From contig OX235279.1 of assembly GCA_944472155.2 (NCBI GenBank), positions 154,340,199 through 154,404,198 of the forward strand: a DNA stretch of 64,000 bases, read 5' to 3'. The stretch's first letter is position 1, and each line of letters begins with the position of its first letter. The translations under genes were made by a program, and so were the position numbers. The DNA comes from Trichobilharzia szidati (lineage: Eukaryota; Platyhelminthes; Trematoda; Strigeidida; Schistosomatidae). Below, one piece after another: positions 47,991 through 59,594 of this stretch. The notes below the pieces were generated by a model. That model saw only the letters and a list, made by a program, of their open reading frames with translations, ran no database searches and was not told the origin of the DNA.

Positions 47991-48214
47991 GTTGCCGCAC
48001 TCCATTTAGCATATAACATCAGACAAAAGATAGATAAACAGATTCAAATTACTATGATAAAGAGAAATGTGAGCAAGAAATAATAATTCTACCTCTCCAT
48101 TGCATATATTTCCTCTCGTTCGGTTTGTTTCGATTGATTAAGATATGACCTCTGTTGGCATTATCTACTCTTGTGCATATTTAAAATGTTTACAAGCTCC
48201 TGTTTCGTAAACTC

Positions 48215-48497
48215 CTACTCAACTTGAGGAATAGCCTGAGTACGGATGGTAACGTGTCCCAATACATGAGATAACTGTTCTTCAGTTATGTCCCTGGGTC
48301 TCAAAATATACTTCTGAACATCTCTTAATTGGCTTTCAACTAGATATCGTGGATATCTTGAAGGAGATAAAGTAGATATATCATAATGGAAAGGTTTGTG
48401 ATTCGGCTTAGACACCATTGTGTCATAGGACATACTGTCAGTTAATATTTTACTTGAAGATATTGTACGAAAGGAAAATGTCATGCAATAAACTCCT
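48215..48497 (-). CDS. orphan terminal exon, unknown protein
   Basis: A 3' splice site (tacagaattttcag) is followed by one base completing a codon and 93 codons to a TAG stop: GVYCMTFSFRTISSSKILTD, then STLSPSRYPRYLVESQLRDV and QKYILRPRDITEEQLSHVLG, ending QAIPQVE. The composition is that of a folded soluble protein and unlike the transposons here. I do not recognise the family. Upstream, a LINE 3' end stops about 60 bp before the acceptor, so the preceding intron has taken up a LINE. Other exons were not found; the gene could start beyond about 50.7 kb. Chance cannot be excluded. Confidence 0.42.
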
Positions 48498-48554
48498 CTG
48501 AAAATTCTGTACACTGTATGAATACTATCCAGAATAAAGATGTTATTATTATGT

Positions 48555-49857
48555 CGGCTAACATTGCCCGTTAAGGAAAGCGATGGCTCGAGATGCACAA
48601 CACATGTCCCAGCCACCTTGATCGATTTAGCTTCAAAATCCCACTGATTGACTTACTCTCTATACCAATTACTGTACTCCTAGCCTCAATATTACTCACC
48701 CTTCTTTACCATCTAACGTGGGAGACAATGCAGACAGCCATGAGTAAAAACAGGTAGCCTTTTTATATCTTAAACTTTCATTAGCTGTTTCAATGCCATA
48801 AAGGAGGGCGCAGCAAACTGCTGAGCAGTACGCACGTTCTTCGGTTGACAGCGAGATATCACGTCTACACCAGAGATTGCGTAACTTGAAGAATCGCACA
48901 CTAGTTCTTTGTATCCGTGCTGAAATTTTATCACCCATCATTCCATTCACATTTATGAAAACAACTCAACCACTTCACTCCCCATCTGTAAACTAAGAGT
49001 CAGTGTGGTCCAGTCCTGCATTATCCTCTTTCATTTGACAAGGGATGATGCCATGTCAAACATTCGAAGATTTCTGCCCAGGATGCTTAGAAGACCGTAT
49101 TTTAGAAATGTCTTCACCTAAGACGACAATATCATATGCCTACTGTAAGTCAACAGGACTAATCCATGGTAACGAGTCAATATCTAAGTCGCTAAAGTCA
49201 GTTGGGGTCAATTCATTAGTACATCTTTGACAAAATTGGGACGGTGGATATTACTGTTTGTCGTCACCTCCAAAAACAACTCTCCATAAGCTCTAACACG
49301 GCCTAGTGAGTCCGAAAAGGATGTCTTGATTAGTGAGACATAGTTTCATGGTATTCATTTCATTATCGAACACCGCCATGGCAACTTTCAGTAAACGAAG
49401 TCAAATGCCGCCTTCAGATCAAATAATACAGCAACTTTTGGACGTCAGTAAGTACGCCTATATTCCAGAATTTATCGAAGGGCTAAAATATGATCGATAC
49501 ATCCTATTCCTCGCCTAAAGCCTGCCCGGTTTTACTCAGCTTTGTTTCTCCCGAAAATCGCTTAATCTATTCAACCAAGAAACTCAGAAACCATATTAGT
49601 TAGGCTTATCCCCTTACAGCTATTACAGGAAGACACGTCCACTTTCTTATAAACGGGGTTAATCAGCGATTTACACCAGTCTAATGGGGCTATCTCTGAT
49701 TCCCTGATATTACTTAATACCTTAGTTAAAGCAGACAACAGTTTGTCACCACCATCATTAAACACCTTTGGGGTCATTCTGTTGGGTCCTGCTGCTTCAC
49801 TTCATTTCAGGTTAGAGACAGCTTTTGTAATCTTAGCTACAGATTAAGGACCAAAGT
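48555..49857 (-). pseudogene. second RTE-like LINE lineage (L1copy), decayed
   Basis: Different from the SR2-like copies. Minus-strand blocks in order: SVAKITKAVSNLK..GPNR, FNDGGDKLLSALTKVLSNIR, PLDWCKSLINPVYKKVDVSS, KGISLTNMVSEFLG, an AFD relic, AYDIVVLGEDISKIRSSKHP (a YADD relic reduced to YD), DKISARIQRTSVRFFKLRNL and SLSTEERAYCSAVCCALLYG, then LGHVLCISSHRF. The tail is (taa)n at about 48540-48555. It is 5'-truncated and abuts the RTE copy R11 at about 49857, as if inserted into it. Confidence 0.72.
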
Positions 49858-50720
49858 ACGTCTATTTTCTCGCTACCCACAGTCTTTTGCATGATCAAGT
49901 ACATCACAATCAGGAATATCATCGGTGATAGTAGGCAGCCTTTTCTTACTCCTGTCTTCACTTCGAATGATTCTCTGAGTTTTCCTCTGAACCACTTGAC
50001 ACGCAGCATCCTCGTATATCTGTTGAATAAGGTGTATAAGGGTTTACGCACTACACCACGTACTAGTGAAGCAGCTTTCAAATTACCGAACAGTCAGTGC
50101 TGTCGAAATTATTTTCAAAGTGTATGGAGATGAAATAGAGAGCTGACTGCCGTTGGTGGCTTCATCTGGTGATGATGCGTAGGGTTGCAGTCTGATCACC
50201 ACATGATTTACATTGACTGAATTCATCTTGTTTCAGGAGGAGTTTTATTAATATTAGTTATTTTATTCCAAACAATAATTTGTCGTATACAGATGTGAGT
50301 CTGAGCACTGTACATATTAGAGCAATTTACCTGCTTTTACAAACAAATAAATACCCAAAATATAGGAAAACAGTAAGACTGCAAATATTTAAAGTTAGCA
50401 GAAGAATGATATGTGTAATAATAATTTCAGTTACAATTCAAGGTTTATTTGCTAACTAAAACGTTTATAGTTCTTTTTTGTATTCACCTTCTCACACAAA
50501 ATCCATATTTCCAGAGCATCTCTCAGTCTCTCCTTGATGGGGTGACCTAATATTTTGCTTAGAGTGGACAGGAGCATTATTGCGCTCCACTTTGTTCAGA
50601 CGCTTAATAAGCCCTTCATTGGTAGCTTGACATGATCACTCTACTTCCAATCTGTAGGTAATTTCACTTTCTTATACACCTTCTTTGATAGTGGCGTGAG
50701 CATATCCCCGAAGGTCTTAT
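49858..50720 (-). pseudogene. RTE-clade LINE copy R11, partial and interrupted
   Basis: On the minus strand: VYKKVKLPTDWK, a KLPMKGLLS..W block, STLSKILGHPIKERLRD at 50720-50510, then an AT-rich interruption (about 50240-50505), then FSQCKSCGDQTATLR, RGKLRESFEVKTGVRKGCLL (intact motif B without the 11-nt insertion) and MYLIMQKTVGSEKIDVL. It ends at the L1copy border. Heavily mutated. Confidence 0.72.
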
Positions 50721-50724
50721 TAGA

Positions 50725-52540
50725 TTAATGAAAGGAATTTCTTTCATTTCCCTCTTGACCATATATGGAAAAATTCTAGATTTATGCATTCAAAACTTCG
50801 AACTTTGATGGCTGTGAAAATTGATGACAAGAACAGATTCAGATAAGTCACAGAACATGAGAACTTTAATGGCCTTCAAGTTGTGGCGGCCTAAAAACAT
50901 ATCAAATTATATGTTCACGGAAAAATATGGAATTCAACCTTCAACCCTGAACCGCGCGCAAGGAAGGAATCGTTTGTTCTCTCTCCGGCTGTTGGCCCAG
51001 CACATCTGCCGACCAACGCTGTCTCGCACTGGTTGACACATCCCCATCAAGAACTTTGCTCCTATCTGCTTTTCTCTACACGGAGACCTCCGACGGTTGA
51101 TAGCTCTAAGTTGTAGTGGAGGATTTGTATAATCAAGAAAAGGACAGTTACATTCCTATAATTTCGTACGTCTATAATTTGTGTATTTTGTGACTAGTAT
51201 AGTTTTTCTTCAAATAACCTCAGTCCATTTTGTGTATATTAACTTAAGTGAACTGAATATCTTATATATACGTATTTGTTAGTACCTGTTCTATCCTTTT
51301 AATTGTGTGTATATACTTACCTAGCTGCTAGGTCCACTACAAAGTTGATTAATCCACTTACAAAACCAGGAAATTAGAAGTTTTATTCGGGATAAGACCT
51401 GTTTGTACCATATAAACAAATTTTCAAATGGAATAAGTAATATACCTTTGAGTTACGACACCGAATATGTCAATAACTAACCACTGAGCTAGACTTATAC
51501 GACAGAGACAGGAAATAAATTGTGTTAACATGCTGTCCGCTTTCAATTTGCTTTTGTGCACCATAGAGAAGGCATTTAATTAGAATGTAATATTCTTTAT
51601 TGTTAATACAGCTTTAACAGAAACTAGGTGGCAGGATTTACACTGACGCTTTAAAAACAAATGAATTCAATGGACTGAATTGATGAATCATCTGTTTGAG
51701 AGTTAAGCTGATGAATGGAAAGATCGGTTAATTTACTAAATATAATGTCAGTAGTTTAATGAACAGGAACGGTTGTTATTAAGGCAAAAGTATAAAATTA
51801 AACTGAGCACCTGATAACCGAGCAATAGAGATTAAATAATTCCTGATGGCAATGCATTCAGACAAACGGTTAAAAACATCACTGTGAACTTGTATGTTTG
51901 TATAGTGGTCAGTTTACCGCATTTCTCAAATGTGTTTCTATTATCTGCTCGCACTTCTAGTTTTCTGTTTTGAGTAATATCAAACAGAGTACACTGATTC
52001 TTGTTTTAATTCTGTCTGGTCGCTTATATTATAGTGGTGACTTATATTTAAGTATACAACTGAACTTTTAGCCTCGATTTGTTTGCATCCTCAAATGACC
52101 AATATTTTGACTGATATCGCTCAAATCTAACAGTTGATATATCCATTTTTGAATGAGTTCTAGTGGGTAGTTACTCAAAAATATTGCCTTGTCTATTTGT
52201 TTTACGTAAATTTTCTCACTCATCACAGTCCTCTCTGGATTACACAGATATCTGGCTAGAATCAACACCAGTGATTTTTGGTGGAATGATTCTAAGTTTC
52301 AGTGATTAACAGAACTTAATACTTTTCCATAGATATTAGCATTCTAACCTCTTCCTTTCTTCAGCTCTTTTCGCAATCTAGTATAGTCAGTCTACCTTGT
52401 ACACTTTCTTACTTCGAAGTGAATAGGTTTCCACTCGTCACTGACTTTAAGTATATGAAGAAATCGGGTGCGTGTTCGGATTTCACTGCAGTATTGTATT
52501 GTCTACATATATTCACCATACCTTAGGAAGGTTATTCAAA
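50725..52540. other. non-coding stretch
   Basis: Mostly AT-rich. A more GC-rich patch at about 50930-51110 has a frame (LNRAQGRNRLFSLRLLAQHI) without recognised homology. It could be an unlisted repeat. Confidence 0.35.
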
Positions 52541-52541
52541 G

Positions 52542-52814
52542 TTCTAACAGCTTTAACTCCATAATGGATAAGATTTTATTTTGATAAATCACACAGTGTA
52601 GTACAGTTATATTAACTGATGACGTTTAGAGCACAAACTATTGCTCATAATCATATCAAGTTGATATGATTATGAGCAATAGTTTGTGCTCGAAACGTCA
52701 TCAGTTAATGTAACTGTACTACACTGTGTGATTTATCAAAATAAAATCTTATCCCTTATGGAGTTATACTCTACCACAGTGCCCAAGTTTTATACTTATA
52801 TTCTAACAGCTTTA
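52542..52814. mobile_element. palindromic PLE-end insertion with 14-bp target duplication
   Basis: The 14-mer ttctaacagcttta stands at 52542-52555 and 52801-52814. Between them, arms 52554-52659 and 52661-52766 are inverted copies of the PLE end repeat around a single central base (52660), with about three mismatches in 106 bp. A 34-bp tail (tactctaccacagtgcccaa...) follows the right arm only. Each arm holds the tgattatgagcaatag / tttgtgctcgaaacgtcatc unit. No coding sequence. Confidence 0.85.
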
Positions 52815-52819
52815 TATTC

Positions 52820-53670
52820 CCAACTATTCATAAAAGTATTTGCTACTACTGATGAAATTGATGATCTCACTACCTAACCATTTTTCTGTTTGTAAATCTT
52901 ACGACCACATTAGTCGTATACAAATAAATATCCAACATTATTTCTTCAGCAAATGCCTTATTCACCGTGTCAGTTCAGGATCGACACTTAGTTGGTCCCT
53001 AATTTTCTTCCAGAGGTTTATTAATATAATAAAATATTATTGTATGAACCTGTCAAATCAAAACTATTTTTTTTCCATTCTTTTCCCTTTGAATTTTCGA
53101 TGGTCTCTGTTTCAGTTCATATTAGTTAGCCTAGAATTCCTAATTGTGCCTAATAATGATGATGCGAAAAATCTAAACTGTTTATATATACGTGGGTGTT
53201 TCTACTATCAAATACCGACCTAATAATCTGTCCTGCTTTAACTACTACTTTCTAGTAAGATTACTAGTTTTATCCACTTATTCAATTAATTTTGACTTAA
53301 CCACTAATTACTTCATTCGCTGTACTTGATAAATCTTAAATATTTTCATCCTTTATACAACAGTATCTTTAGATTTATTGATCAACTTGCAAGGATCTAT
53401 TTGATCATGCCCGTGGGTCATCCATTTGCAGTATGATATTTCCATGGCCATTGTTCAGTTACCATTATTAAATATAGTAATGACTGTGTCCTTATCATTC
53501 TGTGAACTTTTTACAGCCAATGTCCCGAGTCTTGATAATTACCTGATCTGTAATCATCCTATATACTGAACTTAATGCAAGCTCTACACTAAAACTGACA
53601 TATTGTGATATGAATCTAACAACGGTCAAATTGAAGTCTGATTCTTTTTCGAGAAGTTTTGCATAATTTG
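52820..53670. other. non-coding stretch
   Basis: AT-rich. The frame at 52840-53223 is composed of AT-rich codons and shows no family features. Confidence 0.35.
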
Positions 53671-53676
53671 AATTAA

Positions 53677-55040
53677 TCTAATATGGAATTATATTCCACT
53701 TTCATTACGCCCTATTTTGAACATGTCTGGGTCTCCATACCATCCAACTGCAAAATGGTTGGCAGAACTCCTACAGTCTGTTAGAGAACAAATTTCAAAA
53801 TACTTTCTTCGTGACACGTTTGAATTCTTTGACTGTATCAGAGATGTGAAAGTAGGTGACAATTGCATGATATCACTCGATTTCGAATCTCTCTCCACAA
53901 ATGTCCCGATTACAAAGACGATTTATTTCTTATGCAAGCATTTGGGATACAACGACTTGAATATCGGAATATCTACACCCAAGTTAAGAGAACTTCTACT
54001 TAGATGCACTTTAAACGTTCAATTCAAATTCAATGGTACTATTTTTAGACAGCAAGATGGTGTGGCTATGGGTTCACGTTTAGACCCATTACTTACAGGT
54101 ATTTTCATAGCAAGTTTGGAAAATGGTCCATTGAAACTGACAACTGACAAATTCTCTCTATACAAAGGGTACATTGATGACACTTTTATCACCTATGATA
54201 AATAATTTCCTTCAGGTTTTCAATAGCTGCCACCTAGCCACCAAATATACAACTGAAGCAGAAACCGGAGAGACAACCTTACTACTGAAAGTCCTATTAG
54301 CAAAGAGGACTGATGAGACTCTAAAAGGATCGAAAATATATGTGAAACGGTCGGCTAAAAAAAATTTACAGTTGGGTACCCATCATTAACAAGTGGAACC
54401 TAATAATATCTCTTGCTACTGTAATCCGTAGAATATGCAACCCTAAATCAGTAGAAGAAAAAACCACTCCTCTGAGAATAGCTATCCATCACGCTTTATC
54501 GATAGACAAATAAAGCTGAAAATCAACAAAGAACAGCTCATCTCTACTCCGAAGAAGATGCTATACATAAATTTGGCGTTCAAAGGCGACCTTCTGATCG
54601 ACATCCTAAAAAGAAGAATATCTAGCGCCCTGAAAAGAACATTCTCTGCTGCTACAATACGACTGGTATTCTCAAGTCGCCCACTGTTCTTCAACAACTC
54701 CAAAGATTAACTATCGCATTTGACCACTTTTATGTGTATCTACCGATTTATTTGCTCATGTGGAGCGAGACGCGTGTTTTATCGAAAAGAGTCGAAGAAC
54801 ACTATACTGATTGGTTACGAAAAGGTAACCGTGGATCAATAAAGAGTGCTATAATTGAAAATATAGTCAACAATGGTCACGCGATATGTAAGGAGAATTC
54901 ATTGATAGTCATCTACAAAGTAAAACGAAGCCTCCCGAAAATGGTGAATTCCCGTATACTTTACATTGTTGAGGCCTTAGCGATCCGAATAGAAAACCCT
55001 GATTTATGTACACAGAAGAAACTTCTCCTTCTACCGTGAG
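53677..55040 (+). pseudogene. Penelope-like element P5 (RT plus GIY-YIG)
   Basis: It opens with a worn PLE end sequence (taatatggaattatattccac), then jumps into the RT: GSPYHPTAKWLAELLQS, motif A MISLDFESLSTNVPI, motif B QQDGVAMGSRLDPLLTGIF and motif C YIDDTFITYDK, all in the open frame 53717-54205. A frameshift follows, then TKYTTEAETGETTLLLKVLL and broken linker. The GIY-YIG domain is at 54734-55039: RVEEHYTDWLRKGNRGSIKS, NNGHAICKENSLIVIYKV and VEALAIRIENPDLCTQKK. The RT N-terminus is missing. Catalytic residues of the RT are kept; the GIY start is blurred (WSETRVLSK). Confidence 0.85.
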
Positions 55041-55284
55041 CATAATTCCAAGTTCCACTACTTTGTTAATAATGCTTTTCTCAAATTTTTATCTAACGTC
55101 TTAGTAACATCTTTTTCTTAATCGACCCTTTATTTACTCTTTCTACCTATTACATAATTTATTTCGGACACGTGTCTCTATTAACATCCTATTTCATATT
55201 ACACAACCCTTGTCAGTACTTACCAATCTCCACTCCCCTAGTTACAATTTTGATTATTCATCACATTTTGGGAACATTTTGATG

Positions 55285-56682
55285 ACACAAACGTTTCTTG
55301 ACTTCCCTTCTGCTTTCGACTCTGTTCCTAGATGTCTCCAGCTAAATAAGCTCACTTTGACAAAAACTGAGTCCTGGGTCACTAACTGGTTGCATTCCTA
55401 CTTCTCTAACAGAATGCAGTACACCGTATACAAAGGTAAATCATCCTCTGCTGTACTCACTGAAGCCGGAGTCCCCCAAGGCGCTGTACTCTCCCCACTT
55501 CTCTTTTCTTTCTTTCTACATGACTTACCATCTTCAGATGACACTGATTTTGTCGAATATGCTGACGACCTAACTGTATCTTTGCCTATCAAATGTCAAA
55601 GCGACTGCTCTAAACTTAATGGCTTTCTGTCAGAAATCAGCCAGTGGTCCAAGGAAAATTGTCTTACCCTAAACCCCTCCAAATGCCAAACGGTCAATTT
55701 CACCTTTAGGCATAAATCCGACCTAAACAAACTGGTTGGCTCTTACGAGGTATGCAACATAGACGGCACTGAAATAGAAACTAAATCAGACATTAAATAC
55801 CTAGGTATCATTCTATCTGCTGATCTCTCCTGGTCGTCTCATATCTTAGCGATTTCTAAGAAAATATTCCGTCTTACCTTTTACATCAAGAAGTTAAAAC
55901 ATTCTGGTATAACCCAACCCTTACTCCTACAATTCGTTAATTCTCGCATCCTGCCTATTATTCTCTATTGTTCCCCCTTAGTTTTTCCCGGGCTACTGAA
56001 GAAAGACTATAACATTTTACGCAGGATGTTAAATGTTGTTAGCAGGGTAAGCAACGTGCCACTTAACCAGCTTGTTAATATTCTGGTTGACAGGCACATG
56101 GACTCATGTGAAAAATGGGCCAAGTCCATTTTATCTAACTCACACCACCCTCTTCACTCACAACTCTCCCCTTGCATCTCATCAGGTAAAACCAGAAGCC
56201 TATATAGAACACTATATGCTCGCACCAGCAAGTACAAAAACTCAACCATACCCTACTTAGCTCGTGTTCTGTGTGATAAAGAAAGCATTAGGCGTGACAC
56301 CTATAATTCATTAAATAGTCAGTAGTACAACTGGATCTCGTCTTTCCAACTCATACCATTTATAGGTACACTTTCTTTCTTTCTTTTCCTTTTCTCTCTC
56401 TCTTTTTTCCGTTATGTGCTGCTTTGTTTCTTTCTTCCGCTTACGCCAGTAAATATGACAGCGCCTGCTTTTCTAACACCTTCAAACAATGTTCAGCTTT
56501 ACCTTTGCTATCGACATGCCAATATGTTGTTGTCATAATGAACTGAGATTTCCTTAATCTATGTAGAACTCTATTTATTGATAATGTACTAACTGGATGC
56601 AATACTGTAGTAAGAATGCTGAGAATTCCATTCTGTATCACAAGTACTGTTTTGGAATAAAGCAAATTATTATTATTATTTT
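55285..56682 (+). pseudogene. CR1-type LINE (SR1-like), 5'-truncated copy C2
   Basis: Homology starts at DFPSAFDSVPRCLQLNKLTL (motif A) and continues with AGVPQGAVLSPLLFSFFLHD (motif B), VEYADDLTVSLPIK (motif C), LTLNPSKCQTVNFTFRHKS and SDIKYLGIILSADLSWSS, to YNSLNSQ and a stop at 56325. The open frame from 55210 includes about 25 unrelated N-terminal codons from PLE flank. The 3' UTR ends in (att)n at 56669-56681. EN and the first part of the RT are absent, so it is dead on arrival, but the remaining frame is intact. Confidence 0.88.
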
Positions 56683-56800
56683 TGTTTGACAATCCTAATG
56701 TACACACACACACAATAACTATATATAAATGCGATTGTACAGGTTAGTGAATGAATTCGCCAAAAATAGACTCTTCGCTGAATATTTTTGGTTCTTATAT
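56683..56800 (+). repeat. copy of the dispersed repeat at 31741-31860
   Basis: Plus-strand match to the minus strand of 31741-31860, starting directly at the (att)n tail of C2. Confidence 0.6.
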
Positions 56801-56819
56801 TAACATCTTTAAGCAACTA

Positions 56820-57735
56820 AAATATCATGTCCAAAGTGAAATCCCATAGCTACTTCTTAGTGGAAATGTGTCTTGCTGGAGGAAGCAGTCAAATATCAGT
56901 TAATGGTTCATATCACCCTGTGTAACTGGGTATTATGGTCAGCACTAACACAATAAATACTGCCAATCACCAGGCTCTTGAAGTACGAGTTCCATGCAAT
57001 TCAGTTTTAACTGACAAATTAAATATTTATTTTAGTGCATAAATTCCGTGAGAATCTACGAATCACTACAAAAATATTTAACGAAAGCCATTTCATTTTT
57101 GAGATTTGATTGAATTCCATTATATATAGTAAATTTATATGATAAATAAATGAATTTACTCTGTGACGAAACTATACTCTAACATAGTGCCCAAGTTCTC
57201 TTCTTTTATTGGATTGAATTGAATTCTTTAATACATACTTATACTTGTAGGACGCTAATGTTATAAGTCAAAAGTACATTTCTCATAAAATCCAGAGAAG
57301 TTTCAACTTTCTTTACTTCCAGTGTAAATAAATGATAATCCAGTGAAACTCTTCAGCTGTGAAGCCAATGATATCAGAATACAGCGTTTACAAGTCTGCA
57401 TAATTTTCTTAAATTTATTCCAAACATTCCAATGTATGGTGTATTATGTCCGAAAACAACGGTAGTTATTTATTTACCGACTTACTATGAATGTACTCTC
57501 CAGTGTTTACTTGTATAAGATACATTCTAAAATGACATATCTCTGCAAATATTTCACTTGTCCGGAACCATACTCACTATTTAGTTTTAACTGATTCCCT
57601 TGTAGTAGGAAATTTATATGTTTTCAATATCTTAAATTAAAGGCCAAATCAAAGACAGATGATTGCTGAAAGAAAGACATTCTAGTTTAATTCTTACTGA
57701 ATTCGTTACAGTTTTACTTCAGTTTTGAAAATGTT
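56820..57735. other. 3' flank of TMBIM-like gene B, with a PLE-end scrap
   Basis: Related to 28560-29110, the flank of gene A. At 57130-57198 it holds a piece like the PLE end (ctatactctaacatagtgcc, caagtt), present here but not in gene A. Confidence 0.5.
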
Positions 57736-57741
57736 ATACCA

Positions 57742-57927
57742 TCATCCAGGTCTTTTTGGAGAGACTGGTTGTTCAGATCTCAACCCAAATGGTGTATACG
57801 CCCATATAATCGTTAGAAACAAGCACCAACAGTAACCATAAATATTCCTGGCTGGAATGACTGTATTTTCCTCTGAGTAATAACGTCCACCCCCACCAAA
57901 CACCAATTTCACTTCTTTTACAAGTTG
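57742..57927 (-). CDS. TMBIM/Lifeguard-like gene B, last exon
   Basis: A 3' splice site (tttgtttgcag) opens a 186-nt exon, 61 codons plus stop: QLVKEVKLVFGGGGRYYSEE, NTVIPARNIYGYCW, helix LFLTIIWAYTPFGL, tail SEQPVSPKRPG. The first half and the NIYGYCW core are the same as in gene A, while the tail has diverged, as expected for a working or recently working paralog. The preceding intron is 5417 bp, against 228 bp in gene A. Confidence 0.7.
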   Translation of the reverse strand, partial: QLVKEVKLVFGGGGRYYSEENTVIPARNIYGYCWCLFLTIIWAYTPFGLRSEQPVSPKRPG

Positions 57928-58144
57928 CTGCAAACAAACGTAAAAAGCAATGAAGCTGTCAAAACAAAGTTTAAGTTTGCTGATGCATGAATATGAATAC
58001 ATATTGGTGCCTATACCTTCTGATATAATTTTTACATATGAATTACGATCATTTTCAAACTTTTTTCATGGTGTGAACTGATGGTAATTTAATTTTGCGT
58101 GATGGTGAGGAGATATCTAGATCAACAATCTCTTTTCGACTACC

Positions 58145-58640
58145 ACTGACACCTAAGTTAGTTGCTCCACTACCTTAATTGAAACTGCTCAAGTAAGAAA
58201 CCTAGAACTTGTCTGTCAGTTATTATAGCATGGCGCAGAATTCAAAGCATTAAAAGCAACTCAGGACACAGCTTTTCATAATACATAAGGAAATGGACAT
58301 GTGAAAGTCTGATTGGGAAGATGGTTTCGGAGATATAACACAAATTGGACGAACTGCTTTGGTGATGGCTGCAACAACGGGTTATCTGGAGATCAATTGT
58401 TTCTGGAGCGTGGACTGACTACTGATCAGACTACTTTACAAAACGATGCCAATGCTTTATCATTAGCTTGTAGATTTCGGAATGTGAAGATGGTCAAGTT
58501 TCTTTTCCAGCATGGTGCCGACCTTTAATATCAGCCAAGCGATGTTTCTACAATGTTAACTGAAGCCTCAATTCCTGAGGATCTAACCCTTCTGTGACTT
58601 ATTTCAGATTATCTTATACTTAAATACAATTAGTCATCCC
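58145..58640 (+). pseudogene. ankyrin-repeat protein pseudogene, intronless
   Basis: A run of ankyrin repeats without introns. Across three frames: TTLIETAQVRNLELVCQLL*HG, then KATQDTAFHNT*GNGHVKV, then GDITQIGRTALVMAATTGYL, then LQNDANALSLACRFRNVKMV and KFLFQHGADL*. Repeats end with the usual LL..GA. Stops and at least two frameshifts disable it. The lack of introns suggests retrocopying by LINE machinery. The parent gene is not in the window; repeats resemble long ankyrin arrays of the MASK/ANKHD type, but this is a guess. It lies within the big intron of gene B, on the opposite strand. Confidence 0.6.
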
Positions 58641-58649
58641 TTCTTACAC

Positions 58650-59585
58650 CTTACATTATGTAATACAATTTTCCGAGGACAAAATTTACCAGTATCTGAT
58701 TGGTCTAAAGATTTCTTTGTTAATTATAATAACGATTGTACAGCTCATGAAAATGAATCGTCGAAAAGAAAATTTTCTTCGCTGTTTGTGCCTTTTTCTT
58801 ATGACTCAATATGGGAATATTTCGTTCATTAAATACTTTGGTCAGCCATCATAGCTTACCTTAGCGGAGTCAACCATTCTACAGTTAGCTAGATTCTCAT
58901 CTTCTGATAATCTGGCTACCCCTGATCTACTGTTTTGACCCATGTAGTTGACTTAATTCACAGTCATTGCAAGGTATTTTGTAAATTATATTATTTTGTC
59001 TCATTGGGTCAGTAGGGTCCTTTGACGTACAGAGCTTGTCCCTGAGTGAACTTGTAGGTTAAAATATCATCCTCAATCCTGATTTATTAAGAGTCCTACG
59101 TAGGGGTTTAGATATCCCCTCCTTATGTGGTAAAACGCGCTTTTCGATTTATGTGTTACATTTGCTTAGTTACATAAAAATCTCATTTCTCTGATGCTTT
59201 GGGCTAGAAAGTGGTGGAATTTATTTATTTAGTTTACTTTCGAATACTGATCCTGTGGATATAATATTGCTGACTGTCAATATCTATAACAAATTGTTTG
59301 CTATTTTGTGACCATTTAACATTAAATGCTATCAGTAATTGTATGTATTATTGGATTTACATGCTCAAGTTGACCCAAGTCAGTGGGTCTATGATTTAAG
59401 TGTTATTTTCAGTAATTATTTTAACAGTGAAAACCTTTGTAACAGTTCTTGTTAGTGTTGTTGTCACAGCTTTTACTGTTGTGATTTTTGTTGTTGTTCC
59501 GATTGCTTTACTTCTTATTTTCCTGATACAAAAGGCAGCAACCCCAAAAGTCGCTCCTATGTAACTTACATCTCTATGTAAGAAC
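58650..59585. other. intron of gene B, AT-rich
   Basis: Nothing recognised apart from low-complexity sequence (for example a threonine/valine-rich minus frame at 59396-59617). Confidence 0.4.
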
Positions 59586-59594
59586 TTCCTCCTT

